Positions 16,571 to 24,953 of a stretch of DNA of 57,537 nucleotides are shown piece by piece. A model generated the notes under the pieces. The model made no database searches. It saw nothing but the letters and a program-made list of their open reading frames with translations, and was not told where the DNA came from. The DNA comes from an uncultured Ruminococcus sp. Lineage in GTDB: Bacteria; Bacillota; Clostridia; Oscillospirales; Ruminococcaceae. The stretch is taken from NCBI RefSeq assembly GCF_934476685.1, contig NZ_CAKSNX010000010.1, positions 1 through 57,537 of the forward strand. Reading direction: 5' to 3'. A program made the position numbers and the translations under genes. Position 1 is the first letter of the stretch, and every line of letters begins with the position of its first letter.

Positions 16571-17317
16571 TCATATTTTTAAATTCGGGTCGGAATTTTT
16601 GTATTTGTGAATTATAGCCAAATCATCTGGGGATAATTTCAATTTTTCAAGCAGTTCGGGGCGCTTTTTATAAGTGTTGAGCACTGCCTGTTCATGCCGC
16701 CATTTTTTTATATTCGCATGGTGTCCTGAAAGCAGAACGGGCGGCACGGTCATATCGTGCCACACTTCGGGGCGTGTATACTGAGGGTACTCCAGCAGTC
16801 CGTTGTAATGGCTCTCGTCCTCATAGCAGTCTGGCTGTGAAAGTGTTCCGTCAAGCATTCTCACAACGCAGTCCACAAGCACGAGCGCAGGAAGCTCTCC
16901 CCCTGTCAGCACATAATCCCCTACGGATATCTCCTCATCGACGATAGTTTCGATTATCCGCTCGTCCACGCCCTCATAATGCCCGCATAATATAAATATG
17001 CTGTCCAGCTGAGAAAGTTCCCTCGCCCTCTGCTGAGTGAGAGTTTTTCCCTGCGGGGACATATAGATAACGTGAGGCTTAGGCTTTCCCTCCGTTACGG
17101 CGCAGTAACAATTATATATAGGGTCGCACTGCATGAGCATACCTTTCTGCTCGCTGTACGGGGTATCGTCCACTCTGCGGTGCTTATCCTTTGTATAATC
17201 TCTTATATTATGGCAGTTCACGGTGAAGATATCCTTTGCCCTTGCTCTTCCCACAACGCTTTGGGTAAGATAGCTTTCCAGCATTTCTGGGAAAAGGGTA
17301 GCTATGTCAATATTCAT
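16571..17317 (-). CDS. trmD: tRNA (guanine-37-N1)-methyltransferase
   Basis: Methylates G37 next to the anticodon with S-adenosylmethionine, preventing +1 frameshifts. It has 248 residues, normal length. Motifs of the trefoil-knot SPOUT fold are visible: MSPQGKTLTQ, CGHYEGVDERI and YVLTGGELPALVLVD. The C-terminal half carries SQPDCYEDESHYNGLLEYPQ and the HHANIKKWR segment. The start overlaps the rimM stop by four bases. Unlike in many Firmicutes, rplS and rpsP are not next door; rplS lies 20 kb away. Confidence 0.97.
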   Translation of the reverse strand: MNIDIATLFPEMLESYLTQSVVGRARAKDIFTVNCHNIRDYTKDKHRRVDDTPYSEQKGMLMQCDPIYNCYCAVTEGKPKPHVIYMSPQGKTLTQQRARELSQLDSIFILCGHYEGVDERIIETIVDEEISVGDYVLTGGELPALVLVDCVVRMLDGTLSQPDCYEDESHYNGLLEYPQYTRPEVWHDMTVPPVLLSGHHANIKKWRHEQAVLNTYKKRPELLEKLKLSPDDLAIIHKYKNSDPNLKI

Positions 17318-17832
17318 CTGACTTCCTCCATGCCCTCGAAAAGTCCTTCGAGGGGAGTTATCTTCATTATGCCATTTTCGGTATCCGTTTCAGCCACCAC
17401 CTGCGGAATGGCAGGGATATAGTACATTTTGCCGTCCTGAGCCTTAATATGATATACGTCGTTTGCGCCCGTTTCGGTAACGTCGGTTATAGTTCCGTAA
17501 ACTCTGCCGCTGTCGGCGTCCACAACTTCAAGACCGATAAGGTCGGCGATAAAGTAACAGCCTTCGTCAAGCTCCACGTCATCACGGCTGATATAGAGGA
17601 CACGGTTGCGTATCTTCTGCGCCTCTTCAACGGTATCGACGCCCTTTATCTTCATAACGACGATATTTTTTGCACGTCTTGACTTTTCTATCTCCACAGG
17701 AGTTCCGCTTTTATAATAGAGTGTATCGAACTCGCAGAGAAATTCGGGTGAATCGCACCACGGCTGCACCTTTACCTCGCCTTTTATACCGAACACCGAT
17801 ACTATTTTTCCCGCTTCAAGCAGATTATTCAA
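17314..17832 (-). CDS. rimM: Ribosome maturation factor RimM
   Basis: Helps mature the head of the 30S subunit by binding ribosomal protein S19. The 172 residues have the RimM N-domain (LEAGKIVSVFGIKGEVKVQP) and a C-terminal PRC-barrel domain (about 95-172, CYFIADLIGLEVVDADSG). The start is TTG 17832 with GGAAGTG upstream. It is translated with trmD (four-base overlap). Confidence 0.95.
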   Translation of the reverse strand: MNNLLEAGKIVSVFGIKGEVKVQPWCDSPEFLCEFDTLYYKSGTPVEIEKSRRAKNIVVMKIKGVDTVEEAQKIRNRVLYISRDDVELDEGCYFIADLIGLEVVDADSGRVYGTITDVTETGANDVYHIKAQDGKMYYIPAIPQVVAETDTENGIMKITPLEGLFEGMEEVR

Positions 17833-17887
17833 GCTAACACTTCCTTACACAAAATTATTTTATTATTTTTATTATTTTTCAGTAACA

Positions 17888-17916
17888 ATTTTACCATACC
17901 CGCTGAGATAAGTCAA
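17888..17916 (-). promoter_or_regulatory. Promoter of rimM-trmD
   Basis: Minus strand TTGACT, 17-base spacer, TAAAAT. Confidence 0.55.
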
Positions 17917-17923
17917 CAGTGCG

Positions 17924-18421
17924 TCACTTTATATCTCCCAGCTTGCTGACATCGACATAGTAGTTAGAGTAGTCCACAGGGTTCACGAACACGCCAAGCT
18001 GAACTCCTTCAAGATATGGTGTGGGGTCATTCAAAAACGGCTTGCTCGTAAAAACGAACTCTCTGCCTGTTTTCTCGTCCGTATAGAAACAGTCTATCAC
18101 ATATGGGTTAAAGCCGTTGACGGTATTGTTCATATCCACACGGACTTTCTGCTTCTGTGGAATGATGAGCATATGTTCAAGGTCAAGCCTTGACTTTTTC
18201 CGCTTGTCAAAATACGGCACGATGAGCAGCTTTATCACAGCCACCATTATAAGCAGTATCACCGCCCACGACACCAGAAACGGCATACTCAGCACAAGTC
18301 CCACCAGACCCAGTATAATGAGCAGCACCGCTGCCACAGGACCTGCGAACATAACTATCACCACGAACAAGGCGACGGACAATATTATTCCCAGTACAGC
18401 CAGCAAAATAGTCAATATCAT
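17924..18421 (-). CDS. Small membrane protein of unknown function
   Basis: 165 residues. The N-terminal 70 are almost wholly hydrophobic and form two or three membrane helices. A basic YFDKRKKSRLDLEH boundary follows, then a soluble beta-like domain of about 90 residues containing KTGREFVFTSKPF. I do not recognise the family. ATG 18421 has a strong GGAGG. It lies between the WYL operon terminator and the rimM promoter. Confidence 0.7.
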   Translation of the reverse strand: MILTILLAVLGIILSVALFVVIVMFAGPVAAVLLIILGLVGLVLSMPFLVSWAVILLIMVAVIKLLIVPYFDKRKKSRLDLEHMLIIPQKQKVRVDMNNTVNGFNPYVIDCFYTDEKTGREFVFTSKPFLNDPTPYLEGVQLGVFVNPVDYSNYYVDVSKLGDIK

Positions 18422-18483
18422 TTTATATCCTACCTCCCCTTTCTTCTAAGGCATCACATCTTACAGTGCTGCCTAAACAAAAC

Positions 18484-18518
18484 ACCCTCTGAACTGCTTA
18501 TATCGCTGTCAGAGGGCA
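18484..18518 (-). terminator. Terminator of the DUF896-WYL operon
   Basis: CCCTCTGA / TCAGAGGG hairpin, followed on the minus strand by TGTTTTGTTT. Confidence 0.8.
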
Positions 18519-18580
18519 TTTTTACGGTATCTTTTCTCTTTCCCGTTTACTTTTCTCCAAAATCTCCAAAATTTCAAAGA

Positions 18581-19573
18581 TCAAACCTTTTTATAGCAAG
18601 AGCCAAGCTCTTCTATGTACTCTGCCGCCTGCTCCACAACGTTTTCAGGGGCAAGTATCCTCGCTTTCGTTCCGAACTGGAAGAACCAGCCCCAGAACGT
18701 AGGAGCGATCTGCACGTCCGCCGTTAAGCAGAACGTATTTTCCGAATTTCTGTGAGGGTGACAGTTCATTCCGAACTTATCTATCACCGCATTGGCAAGG
18801 GAATTATCAAACTGCATTGTAACGCTCTCAAGCTTACCGCCGTACATACCGTATACAGACTGCTGATTAGCTATCTCAGCCTTATCCTCATCGCTGGCTT
18901 TCCTGCGCTCGGTATCGGTATTCTCCACATTCACCATTCTGTCCACTCTGTAACGGCATATTTTCTCATGCTTATTGCAGTAGCACACAAGATAGTAGTT
19001 CTCATTTTCCCACACAAGGGAATAAGGCGAAACGGTATATACCTCTCCCCCATGCTTCAGCACCTGCTTTTTATCGGGGTTGAATTCGGTATACTTGAAC
19101 CTTATCTCCGTTTCATTGAAGATGCCTGCCTGTATCTTGTTTATGGTGTAGTAGATCTGTTCGTTGAAATTCTTTACACGGTTCTCGACATAGAACATAC
19201 GTCTGAGCTGCTTCGCCTTATAGTCGGAAGTCAGCGACTGTATTTTCTTTATAAGCTCCTGCGACTTTTTCTTTGTGAGAAATCTGCATGACGCAACTGC
19301 GTCCGCAAGCACAAAAAGCTCCTCGTCCTGAAAAGTACGCTGTGCAAGATAGTATGCGTTTGAATGACCGTCCTTTGTGGTCTCGATATCCATACCGCTG
19401 TCGCACAGGGTCTTTATGTCGTCGTATATAGTTTTTCTCTCAGCCTTTATACCATCGGCGGCAAGCGTTTCGATCAGCTTTGCCCCCGTTATGGAATGGC
19501 TCTCGTCGGTCTTGCTTTCAAAAAGCTTCTTCATTGTCAGAAGCTTTTGTTTCTGCCTTGATAGTCCTGCCAC
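18581..19573 (-). CDS. WYL-domain transcriptional regulator
   Basis: 330 residues. The N-terminus (about 8-75) is a winged helix-turn-helix (ITGAKLIETLAADGIKAERK TIYDDIKTL split over two helices). The middle and C-terminus form a WYL sensor domain with YSLVWENENYYLVCYC and the arginine-rich strand ICRYRVDRM; a WCX-like tail follows (about 250-330, WGWFFQFGTKARIL). WYL regulators respond to nucleic acids or nucleotides and often control defence or repair genes. It lies two bases after a DUF896 gene, so they are one operon; the target is unknown. Confidence 0.85.
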   Translation of the reverse strand: MAGLSRQKQKLLTMKKLFESKTDESHSITGAKLIETLAADGIKAERKTIYDDIKTLCDSGMDIETTKDGHSNAYYLAQRTFQDEELFVLADAVASCRFLTKKKSQELIKKIQSLTSDYKAKQLRRMFYVENRVKNFNEQIYYTINKIQAGIFNETEIRFKYTEFNPDKKQVLKHGGEVYTVSPYSLVWENENYYLVCYCNKHEKICRYRVDRMVNVENTDTERRKASDEDKAEIANQQSVYGMYGGKLESVTMQFDNSLANAVIDKFGMNCHPHRNSENTFCLTADVQIAPTFWGWFFQFGTKARILAPENVVEQAAEYIEELGSCYKKV

Positions 19574-19575
19574 TT

Positions 19576-19797
19576 TTATTTGTCCTCCCCGCTGCGCTTC
19601 ATATCCGAAACTTTTATCTTAGAACCGTCGGGTTCAAGGATCGTCGTATGCTCAAGGGTGTTGGTAAAATTTGCCCTTATCGCCAGCCTATACTCCGTCC
19701 TGAGCGCCTGCCTCTCATTTTTTTCTTCTTCGGTAAGCTCTCTTTTTCTGGAAATAGCTGTAAGCTCCGACAATCTGTCAAGCTTTTTTTTCTCCAT
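19576..19797 (-). CDS. DUF896 family small protein
   Basis: 73 residues of the YnzC/DUF896 type: a two-helix hairpin (KLDRLSELTAISRKRELTEE, then RQALRTEYRLAIRANFTNTL) and a short tail. It is a cytoplasmic helix-bundle protein of unknown function; its Bacillus relative was linked to the SOS operon. It is two bases before the WYL regulator. AAGGAG is 14 bases before the ATG, an unusually long spacing, so translation may be weak. Confidence 0.85.
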   Translation of the reverse strand: MEKKKLDRLSELTAISRKRELTEEEKNERQALRTEYRLAIRANFTNTLEHTTILEPDGSKIKVSDMKRSGEDK

Positions 19798-20143
19798 AAA
19801 TTTTTACACTGCTCCTTAAAAACTTGTCCCGATATTTTTATTTTTGCGGGACATAATTTTATGATATAGGATAAAAAACACCTTCGGGCTTACACAATAC
19901 CCTCAGGATATCAGAAATATACTGTTTGTTCTGCGGAACATTTCTCTTTATATTTTTTTAATTTTTACAGTCCAACAAAACGCCCAGAACCCATTCTGTA
20001 AGTAGTATTATATCATACATTTCCCCAAAATGCAACGGTAAAATGCACAAACAGTCCGAATATTTTCCCTCAATTTCACCAAATTTCAAAAAAATAGTTT
20101 CCCGTCTTGACTTTGACCACAATATATAGTATACTATTTTTAA
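19798..20143. other. Divergent control region
   Basis: About 345 AT-rich bases lie between the DUF896-WYL operon and the plus-strand decarboxylase operon. The plus-strand promoter is at 20107-20135. No further gene, RNA or repeat is evident. Confidence 0.5.
20107..20135 (+). promoter_or_regulatory. Promoter of the decarboxylase-darA-holB operon
   Basis: TTGACT (20107-20112), 17-base spacer, TATACT (20130-20135). Confidence 0.75.
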
Positions 20144-20155
20144 GAACATTTGTTC
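20144..20155 (+). promoter_or_regulatory. LexA (SOS) box-like operator
   Basis: GAACATTTGTTC fits the Firmicute LexA/DinR pattern GAAC-N4-GTTC exactly and is followed by G. It starts eight bases after the -10 box and so covers the transcription start, where a repressor would block transcription. Confidence 0.55.
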
Positions 20156-20182
20156 GTACAAAATTACAGGAGGCGAAGTTTA

Positions 20183-20515
20183 TTGCAGTACAGGAGGGTA
20201 GATCTTGATCTTGCGGAGAGTGAAAAGGCGGGGCAGAACGTCCCTGTGGGGTATGACGGAGATGATGATGTCGGCGGTTCGGCAGGTCGGCACATTTTCG
20301 GCAGCCGAGCCGTTTTAGATCTTCTCAACGACAATTTGACGAAAAAGCAAAAATGTTATATAATGTTATATTACAGAGATAAGCTGACTATGGACGAGAT
20401 CGCAGAGCGTATGGGCGTTTCAAAGTCCACAGTTTCACGGACGATAAAGCGTGGACGTGAAAATCTTCTCAGAGGGGCAAAAAAGCGCTGCATAAGGCAG
20501 CTGCTGGATTGCTGA
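20183..20515 (+). CDS. Sigma-70 region 4-like helix-turn-helix protein
   Basis: About 110 residues, starting at TTG 20183 with AGGAGG nine bases upstream. The start MQYRRVDLDL is followed by a linker and a C-terminal region-4-like domain: LTKKQKCYIMLYYRDKLTMD, EIAERMGVSKSTVSRTIKRG. There is no region 2, so it is unlikely to be a complete sigma factor; it may be a DNA-binding regulator or sigma fragment. It is the first gene of the operon behind the LexA-like box. Confidence 0.75.
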   Translation: MQYRRVDLDLAESEKAGQNVPVGYDGDDDVGGSAGRHIFGSRAVLDLLNDNLTKKQKCYIMLYYRDKLTMDEIAERMGVSKSTVSRTIKRGRENLLRGAKKRCIRQLLDC

Positions 20516-20529
20516 AAAGGAGGTGCGCT

Positions 20530-21894
20530 ATGTCAGCGCCGATAAATGAATTTATAAAAAAATATGCACAGAGCGGTACGGTGAGGTTTCATATGCCGGG
20601 TCACAAGGGCGTGAAGTTTCATGGTATGGAAGATATGGATATAACCGAGATAAGGGGTGCAGACTATCTTTTTGAACCCGACGGCATAATCGCACAGAGC
20701 GAGGCTCAGACTGCCGCCGCATTCGATACGGCAAGGACGCTTTACTCCACCGAGGGTTCGAGCCTTTGCATAAAGACGATGCTTGCGGTCATTGAGCTTA
20801 AAAGGAAAAGCAAGGGCAAGCGTATGCTGTGCGTTGCTCCGAGGAACGTTCACAAGGCTTTTATAAATGCCTGCATACTTCTCGACGCTGAGGTTTTCTG
20901 GGTATATCCGAAAAAGCCCAGCAGTTCTATTTGCTGTGGTGAGATAACTGCGGAGGATATAGAAAAAGCTATTGCGGAATGCGAAAGTTCAAAGTTCGGC
21001 AGAAAGCCCGACTGCGTTTATGTGACCTCGCCCGACTATCTGGGGAACATATGCGATATAAGTGGTATGGCGGAGGTCTGCCATATAAATAGTATACCGC
21101 TTATATGCGACAACGCTCACGGGGCATATCTTAAATTCCTGGAGGAGGATATCCACCCTATTACACTGGGTGCGGATATGTGCTGTGACTCTGCTCACAA
21201 GACTCTCCCCTGTTATACGGGCGGAGCGTATCTGCACATTTCAAAAAATGCGCCGAAAGTATTTTCCGAATGTGTGAAAAACGCTATGTCGCTTTTCGCC
21301 TCCACAAGTCCATCGTATCTTATTATGCAGAGCCTTGACCTTTGTTCGGAATATATAAACGGTGAATACAGAAAAGAACTTGCGGAAACTGTAAAGCGCA
21401 CTGCGCTGTGCAAAGAGCGGATAGCCTCATACGGCTGGGTGCTGTGCGGTGATGAGAAGTGCAAGATAACCATAAACGCAAACAGGAGCGGTTTAGAGGG
21501 GACAGAGCTTGGTGATATGCTGAGGGAAAATGGCATAGAGCCTGAGTACACTGATCTTACTTACGTTGTGCTTATGATAACGCCTTTTAATAAGGAGAGA
21601 GATCTCGAGGTTCTTGAAAAAGCTATGACGAAGATAGTTCAGCCTAAAATAAGAGTTCGTCCGCAGGAAGATGATATTTTCATACCTCGTGCAAAGCCGA
21701 AAATGAATATCCGCAGGGCGGCTTTTTCGGACTGCACTTCTGTAAAGGTCGATGACGCTGAGGGCAGGATATGCGCTATGACCGTTACCTGCTGTCAGCC
21801 TTCTGTACCTATCGTTATCAGCGGCGAGGAAATTACTGCGGATATAATAAAAATTCTTAAAAGGTATAGCATTTATGAGATAAATGTGATATAA
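20530..21894 (+). CDS. Orn/Lys/Arg decarboxylase family protein
   Basis: A 454-residue pyridoxal-phosphate enzyme of fold type I, in the short YaaO-like group that removes CO2 from a basic amino acid toward polyamines. Motifs: RFHMPGHKG (about 18-26), and DSAHKTLPCYTGGAYLH, whose lysine (about 224) should bind PLP. ATG 20530 is chosen for the AAAAGGAGG just upstream. Which amino acid it uses cannot be read from the sequence. In many Firmicutes a yaaO gene precedes tmk-darA-holB; tmk is missing here. The stop overlaps the next frame by one base. Confidence 0.88.
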   Translation: MSAPINEFIKKYAQSGTVRFHMPGHKGVKFHGMEDMDITEIRGADYLFEPDGIIAQSEAQTAAAFDTARTLYSTEGSSLCIKTMLAVIELKRKSKGKRMLCVAPRNVHKAFINACILLDAEVFWVYPKKPSSSICCGEITAEDIEKAIAECESSKFGRKPDCVYVTSPDYLGNICDISGMAEVCHINSIPLICDNAHGAYLKFLEEDIHPITLGADMCCDSAHKTLPCYTGGAYLHISKNAPKVFSECVKNAMSLFASTSPSYLIMQSLDLCSEYINGEYRKELAETVKRTALCKERIASYGWVLCGDEKCKITINANRSGLEGTELGDMLRENGIEPEYTDLTYVVLMITPFNKERDLEVLEKAMTKIVQPKIRVRPQEDDIFIPRAKPKMNIRRAAFSDCTSVKVDDAEGRICAMTVTCCQPSVPIVISGEEITADIIKILKRYSIYEINVI

Positions 21895-21971
21895 TGATAT
21901 TATCTGAATGTATTTGTATGTCGAAAGGAGGATATGCTTCCTGCCCAATAAGCACGGAGCATAGTTACGAT

Positions 21972-22295
21972 ATGAAACTTGTGTATGCAATAGTAAACAA
22001 TGATGACGCTTACTCGGTAAACAAGGGACTTTCCAAAAAAGGAATAAGGGCAACAAAGCTCGCTTCATCAGGCGGATTTCTTATGGCGGGAAACACCACC
22101 TTTATGATCTGCTGTCAGGACGGCGAGGTGGACAGCGTTATCGAGGTCCTCAAGGAACATTCACGCAAGAGAAAACAGTTCGTTCCTTCCTCCGCTGTAA
22201 TGGACAACACAGGGGGACAGTCTTATCCCGTTGAGGTTTCTATCGGCGGCGCTACTATTTTTGTTACAGATATCGAACGTTTTGAGCAGGTCTGA
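21972..22295 (+). CDS. darA: Cyclic-di-AMP receptor (DarA/PstA-like PII protein)
   Basis: 108 residues from ATG 21972, which matches the usual MKL.YAIV start of the family; the frame is open further upstream to 21894 but that part is unlike relatives. Features: KLVYAIVNNDDAYSVNKGL, the T-loop region KLASSGGFLMAGNTTFMI, and C-terminal VEVSIGGATIFVTDIERFEQ. DarA is a trimeric PII-like protein that binds c-di-AMP in the cytoplasm; its downstream partner is unknown. A strong AAAGGAGG at 21922-21929 is too far from this ATG, so a start at an unusual codon nearer to it cannot be excluded. Confidence 0.88.
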   Translation: MKLVYAIVNNDDAYSVNKGLSKKGIRATKLASSGGFLMAGNTTFMICCQDGEVDSVIEVLKEHSRKRKQFVPSSAVMDNTGGQSYPVEVSIGGATIFVTDIERFEQV

Positions 22296-22301
22296 CCTTT
22301 T

Positions 22302-23297
22302 ATGAAGATATACGGAAACGAAGAGGTCGTTCAGACTGTCGCCGGTATGATAAGAAAGGGCAGAGAGCCTCATTCTATCATGATACACGGCGAAAAAGGT
22401 CTGGGGAAGAAAACTCTTGCGAAATATATTGCGGCTCAGCTTATGTGCGAGGAACATTCGGGTATGCCCTGCGGTCACTGCAAGGCTTGCAGAATGCTTG
22501 AAAAGGGCGTTCACCCCGATCTTATCATCGCACAGGCGAACGACAAGGGGAACTATCCTGTGGAGAATATCCGTGAGGGGATAGTTGCGGATTCGGTGGT
22601 CATGCCCACAGAGGGCAGTATGAAGGTATACGTCATACCCGATTTTGACCGCTCGACCATAACTTCTGTCACCATACAGAACATACTGCTGAAGCTTATT
22701 GAAGAGCCGCCGGAGCATACCGCTGTCATAATGACAGCACGTTCAAAGGAAGTTTTTCTCGACACCATTATTTCGAGAGTGCTTTCCCTTGGTATGGTGA
22801 GCGTTACGGACGGCGAAAGCGCAGATTTTCTCCAGAACAATTTCCCCGACAAGTCACCGGAGGAGATCTCGGCGGCGGTATATGCAGGCAGAGGAAATAT
22901 CGGAAGATGCTCCGACTATATAAAAAGGGAACAGTTTTTCTACTCTGCGGCGGCTGCAAGAGATATTGCGGCTGCGGCGGCAGGGGGCAGCGAATACGAA
23001 ATACTCAAAGCCTTTGTTCAGACGGACGGCAAAAAGGCTATGGTCAGAGAGGCTGTATATCTTTTCTCGGAGATAGTGCGGGACGCTTGTATTTTCCGTC
23101 TTGAGGGAAAAGGTTCGGATATGTCGGTGAGCTGCGACAAAAGGCTTGCGGCAAAGCTTTCGGACAGGCTCTTATGCTCTTCCTGCACAGAGCTTTACGA
23201 TACGCTGGAAGAATACATCAGACGCATAGACGCAAACTGCAATCTTTCCATGACGGTGAACAGCCTTGCGGGACAGATAGCGCAGATATGCAAATAG
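22302..23297 (+). CDS. holB: DNA polymerase III delta' subunit
   Basis: Part of the clamp loader that places the sliding clamp on DNA. 331 residues: AAA+ fold with GEKGLGKKT (30-38) and a zinc module with cysteines at 49, 57, 60 and 63 (CGHCKAC). The sensor-like stretch KLIEEPPEHTAVIMTARS is typical of HolB. The C-terminal helices (about 210-331) fit the oligomerisation domain. It follows darA by six bases and lies before ricT, the conserved Firmicute order. The ribosome site is weak, so it probably relies on coupled translation. Confidence 0.92.
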   Translation: MKIYGNEEVVQTVAGMIRKGREPHSIMIHGEKGLGKKTLAKYIAAQLMCEEHSGMPCGHCKACRMLEKGVHPDLIIAQANDKGNYPVENIREGIVADSVVMPTEGSMKVYVIPDFDRSTITSVTIQNILLKLIEEPPEHTAVIMTARSKEVFLDTIISRVLSLGMVSVTDGESADFLQNNFPDKSPEEISAAVYAGRGNIGRCSDYIKREQFFYSAAAARDIAAAAAGGSEYEILKAFVQTDGKKAMVREAVYLFSEIVRDACIFRLEGKGSDMSVSCDKRLAAKLSDRLLCSSCTELYDTLEEYIRRIDANCNLSMTVNSLAGQIAQICK

Positions 23298-23348
23298 ATA
23301 CATTTATTTCAACTATTTCAACTTTTCGGTTTTAGAAAGGAAAAGCTT

Positions 23349-24212
23349 ATGCTTAAGATCATAGGAGTGCGCTTTAAAAGCGTGGGAAAAATATACTACT
23401 TCAATCCCCTCTTCAACAGGATAAATGTGGGCGACCACGTTATCGTTGAAACGTCAAGGGGGATAGAGTGCGGCGAGGTCGTTCTCACAGACAGGGAGAT
23501 AGACGAAACGAAGTTCAACTCGCCTATCAAGCCTATTATCCGTGTTGCGACAGAGGCGGATTTCAAGACCATTGAGAAAAATAAGGAGAAGGAAAAGGAC
23601 GCTTTCAGGATATGCGAGCAGAAAATTGCCGCACACAAGCTGAAAATGAACCTTATCGACGTTGAATGCACCTTCGACAACAACAAGCTGCTTTTCTACT
23701 TCACCGCTGAAAACAGGGTGGATTTCAGAGAGCTTGTAAAGGACCTTGCGTCCATTTTCAGGACGAGGATAGAGCTGCGTCAGATCGGCGTAAGAGATGA
23801 GGCTAAAATGCTGGGCGGACTTGGAATATGCGGTCAGCCTTTCTGCTGTTCGAGATTTCTGGGCGAGTTTCAGCCTGTATCAATAAAAATGGCAAAGGAA
23901 CAGGGACTCTCCCTTAACCCAACAAAGATATCGGGTACTTGCGGCAGGCTTATGTGCTGCCTTAAATACGAGCAGGACGCTTATGAAGATCTTCTCAAAC
24001 ACACACCAAAGGCAGGAGCGATAGTAAAGACCGCTGACGGCAAGGGTGTTGTCGAGGAAGTCAACCTGCTGACAGGAAAGCTGAGAGTAAAACTTGACAA
24101 GAGCGATAATGTGGTAACGGTCAAGAAAGATGATGTTGAGGTCATAAAGGACGCTGTTATCAAGCTTGACAAGCACGAGATAAAGGCTCTTAAAGGACTG
24201 GAGGGAAAGTAA
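23349..24212 (+). CDS. ricT: RicT/YaaT (PSP1 domain) protein
   Basis: 287 residues. The PSP1 domain holds the cysteine signature GGLGICGQPFCCSRFL and SGTCGRLMCCLKYEQ. In Bacillus this protein joins RicA and RicF in an iron-sulfur complex that helps RNase Y mature mRNAs and influences phosphorelay. AAAGGAAAAG precedes the ATG. The last codon is directly followed by the next ATG. Confidence 0.9.
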   Translation: MLKIIGVRFKSVGKIYYFNPLFNRINVGDHVIVETSRGIECGEVVLTDREIDETKFNSPIKPIIRVATEADFKTIEKNKEKEKDAFRICEQKIAAHKLKMNLIDVECTFDNNKLLFYFTAENRVDFRELVKDLASIFRTRIELRQIGVRDEAKMLGGLGICGQPFCCSRFLGEFQPVSIKMAKEQGLSLNPTKISGTCGRLMCCLKYEQDAYEDLLKHTPKAGAIVKTADGKGVVEEVNLLTGKLRVKLDKSDNVVTVKKDDVEVIKDAVIKLDKHEIKALKGLEGK

Positions 24213-24833
24213 ATGCCGTCATCACCTGTACATCTGAAGCTTGCTTATATGATGAGCGATGAAATGGGAATAGAAAATAAGGCAGATTTCCTGCTGGGTT
24301 CCATAGCTCCCGACAGCGTTAATTTCGGAACTGAACAGGCAAGCGAGGAGGTCCGCTATGCCGCACATATCCGTTCGAGGGATTACGACATATGGAAAAA
24401 GCAGCTCCACGATTTTTATATCAATAATAAGGAGAGATATTCCCATTGTCCCGACTACCTCAAAGGCTATATGTTCCACTGCTGGGCGGATATAGCTTGG
24501 GACGAGGCGGTTCAGCCAAAGCTTTTCGATTTCCTCGGAACGCTCGGCTACGGCTATGACGATATGACAAAGCAGAAATGGCGTGAGCTTTACAGGTTCA
24601 ACAGCGTTATCGTTGCTGAGGAAAGCTATAAGGAATGTGTAAGGCTTGTAAAAGAGGCTGAGCCACGGACCATTGCCGCCTGCTCCGCAGAACTTATCGG
24701 CAAGTACCGCAATTATGTGGCGGACGATTACAGGGACAAGATAATTGACGAAAAGCCGCTTTTCCTCGGTGAAAAACAGATGGAGGATACCATAACTCAG
24801 CTGCGTTCGCAGGGTTACATAATTTATCCGTAA
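24213..24833 (+). CDS. Zinc-dependent phospholipase C-like protein
   Basis: 206 residues of the helical phospholipase C/S1-P1 nuclease-like group. SSPVHLKLAYMM (His 7), LLGSIAPDSVNFG (Asp near 34), AAHIRSRDYD (His 51) and MFHCWADIAWD (His near 92, Asp nearby) supply the expected zinc ligands. No signal peptide is seen, so it is probably cytoplasmic, and the true substrate is unknown. It starts on the base after the ricT stop; GGAGGGAAAG supplies the ribosome site. Confidence 0.8.
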   Translation: MPSSPVHLKLAYMMSDEMGIENKADFLLGSIAPDSVNFGTEQASEEVRYAAHIRSRDYDIWKKQLHDFYINNKERYSHCPDYLKGYMFHCWADIAWDEAVQPKLFDFLGTLGYGYDDMTKQKWRELYRFNSVIVAEESYKECVRLVKEAEPRTIAACSAELIGKYRNYVADDYRDKIIDEKPLFLGEKQMEDTITQLRSQGYIIYP

Positions 24834-24867
24834 AAAAATAAAAAACATAAAAAGCATAAAAAATCAA

Positions 24868-24899
24868 TGCAGTACCGCAAAAGCGATACTGCATTTTTT
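24868..24899. terminator. Shared terminator between convergent operons
   Basis: TGCAGTA / TACTGCA with an inner CGC/GCG pair and T runs on both strands, placed between a plus-strand and a minus-strand gene. Confidence 0.8.
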
Positions 24900-24953
24900 G
24901 TTGTCTTTATTTCTTTGTTTGATTTGTCTAATTTATCTGATTTGTTTGATTTT

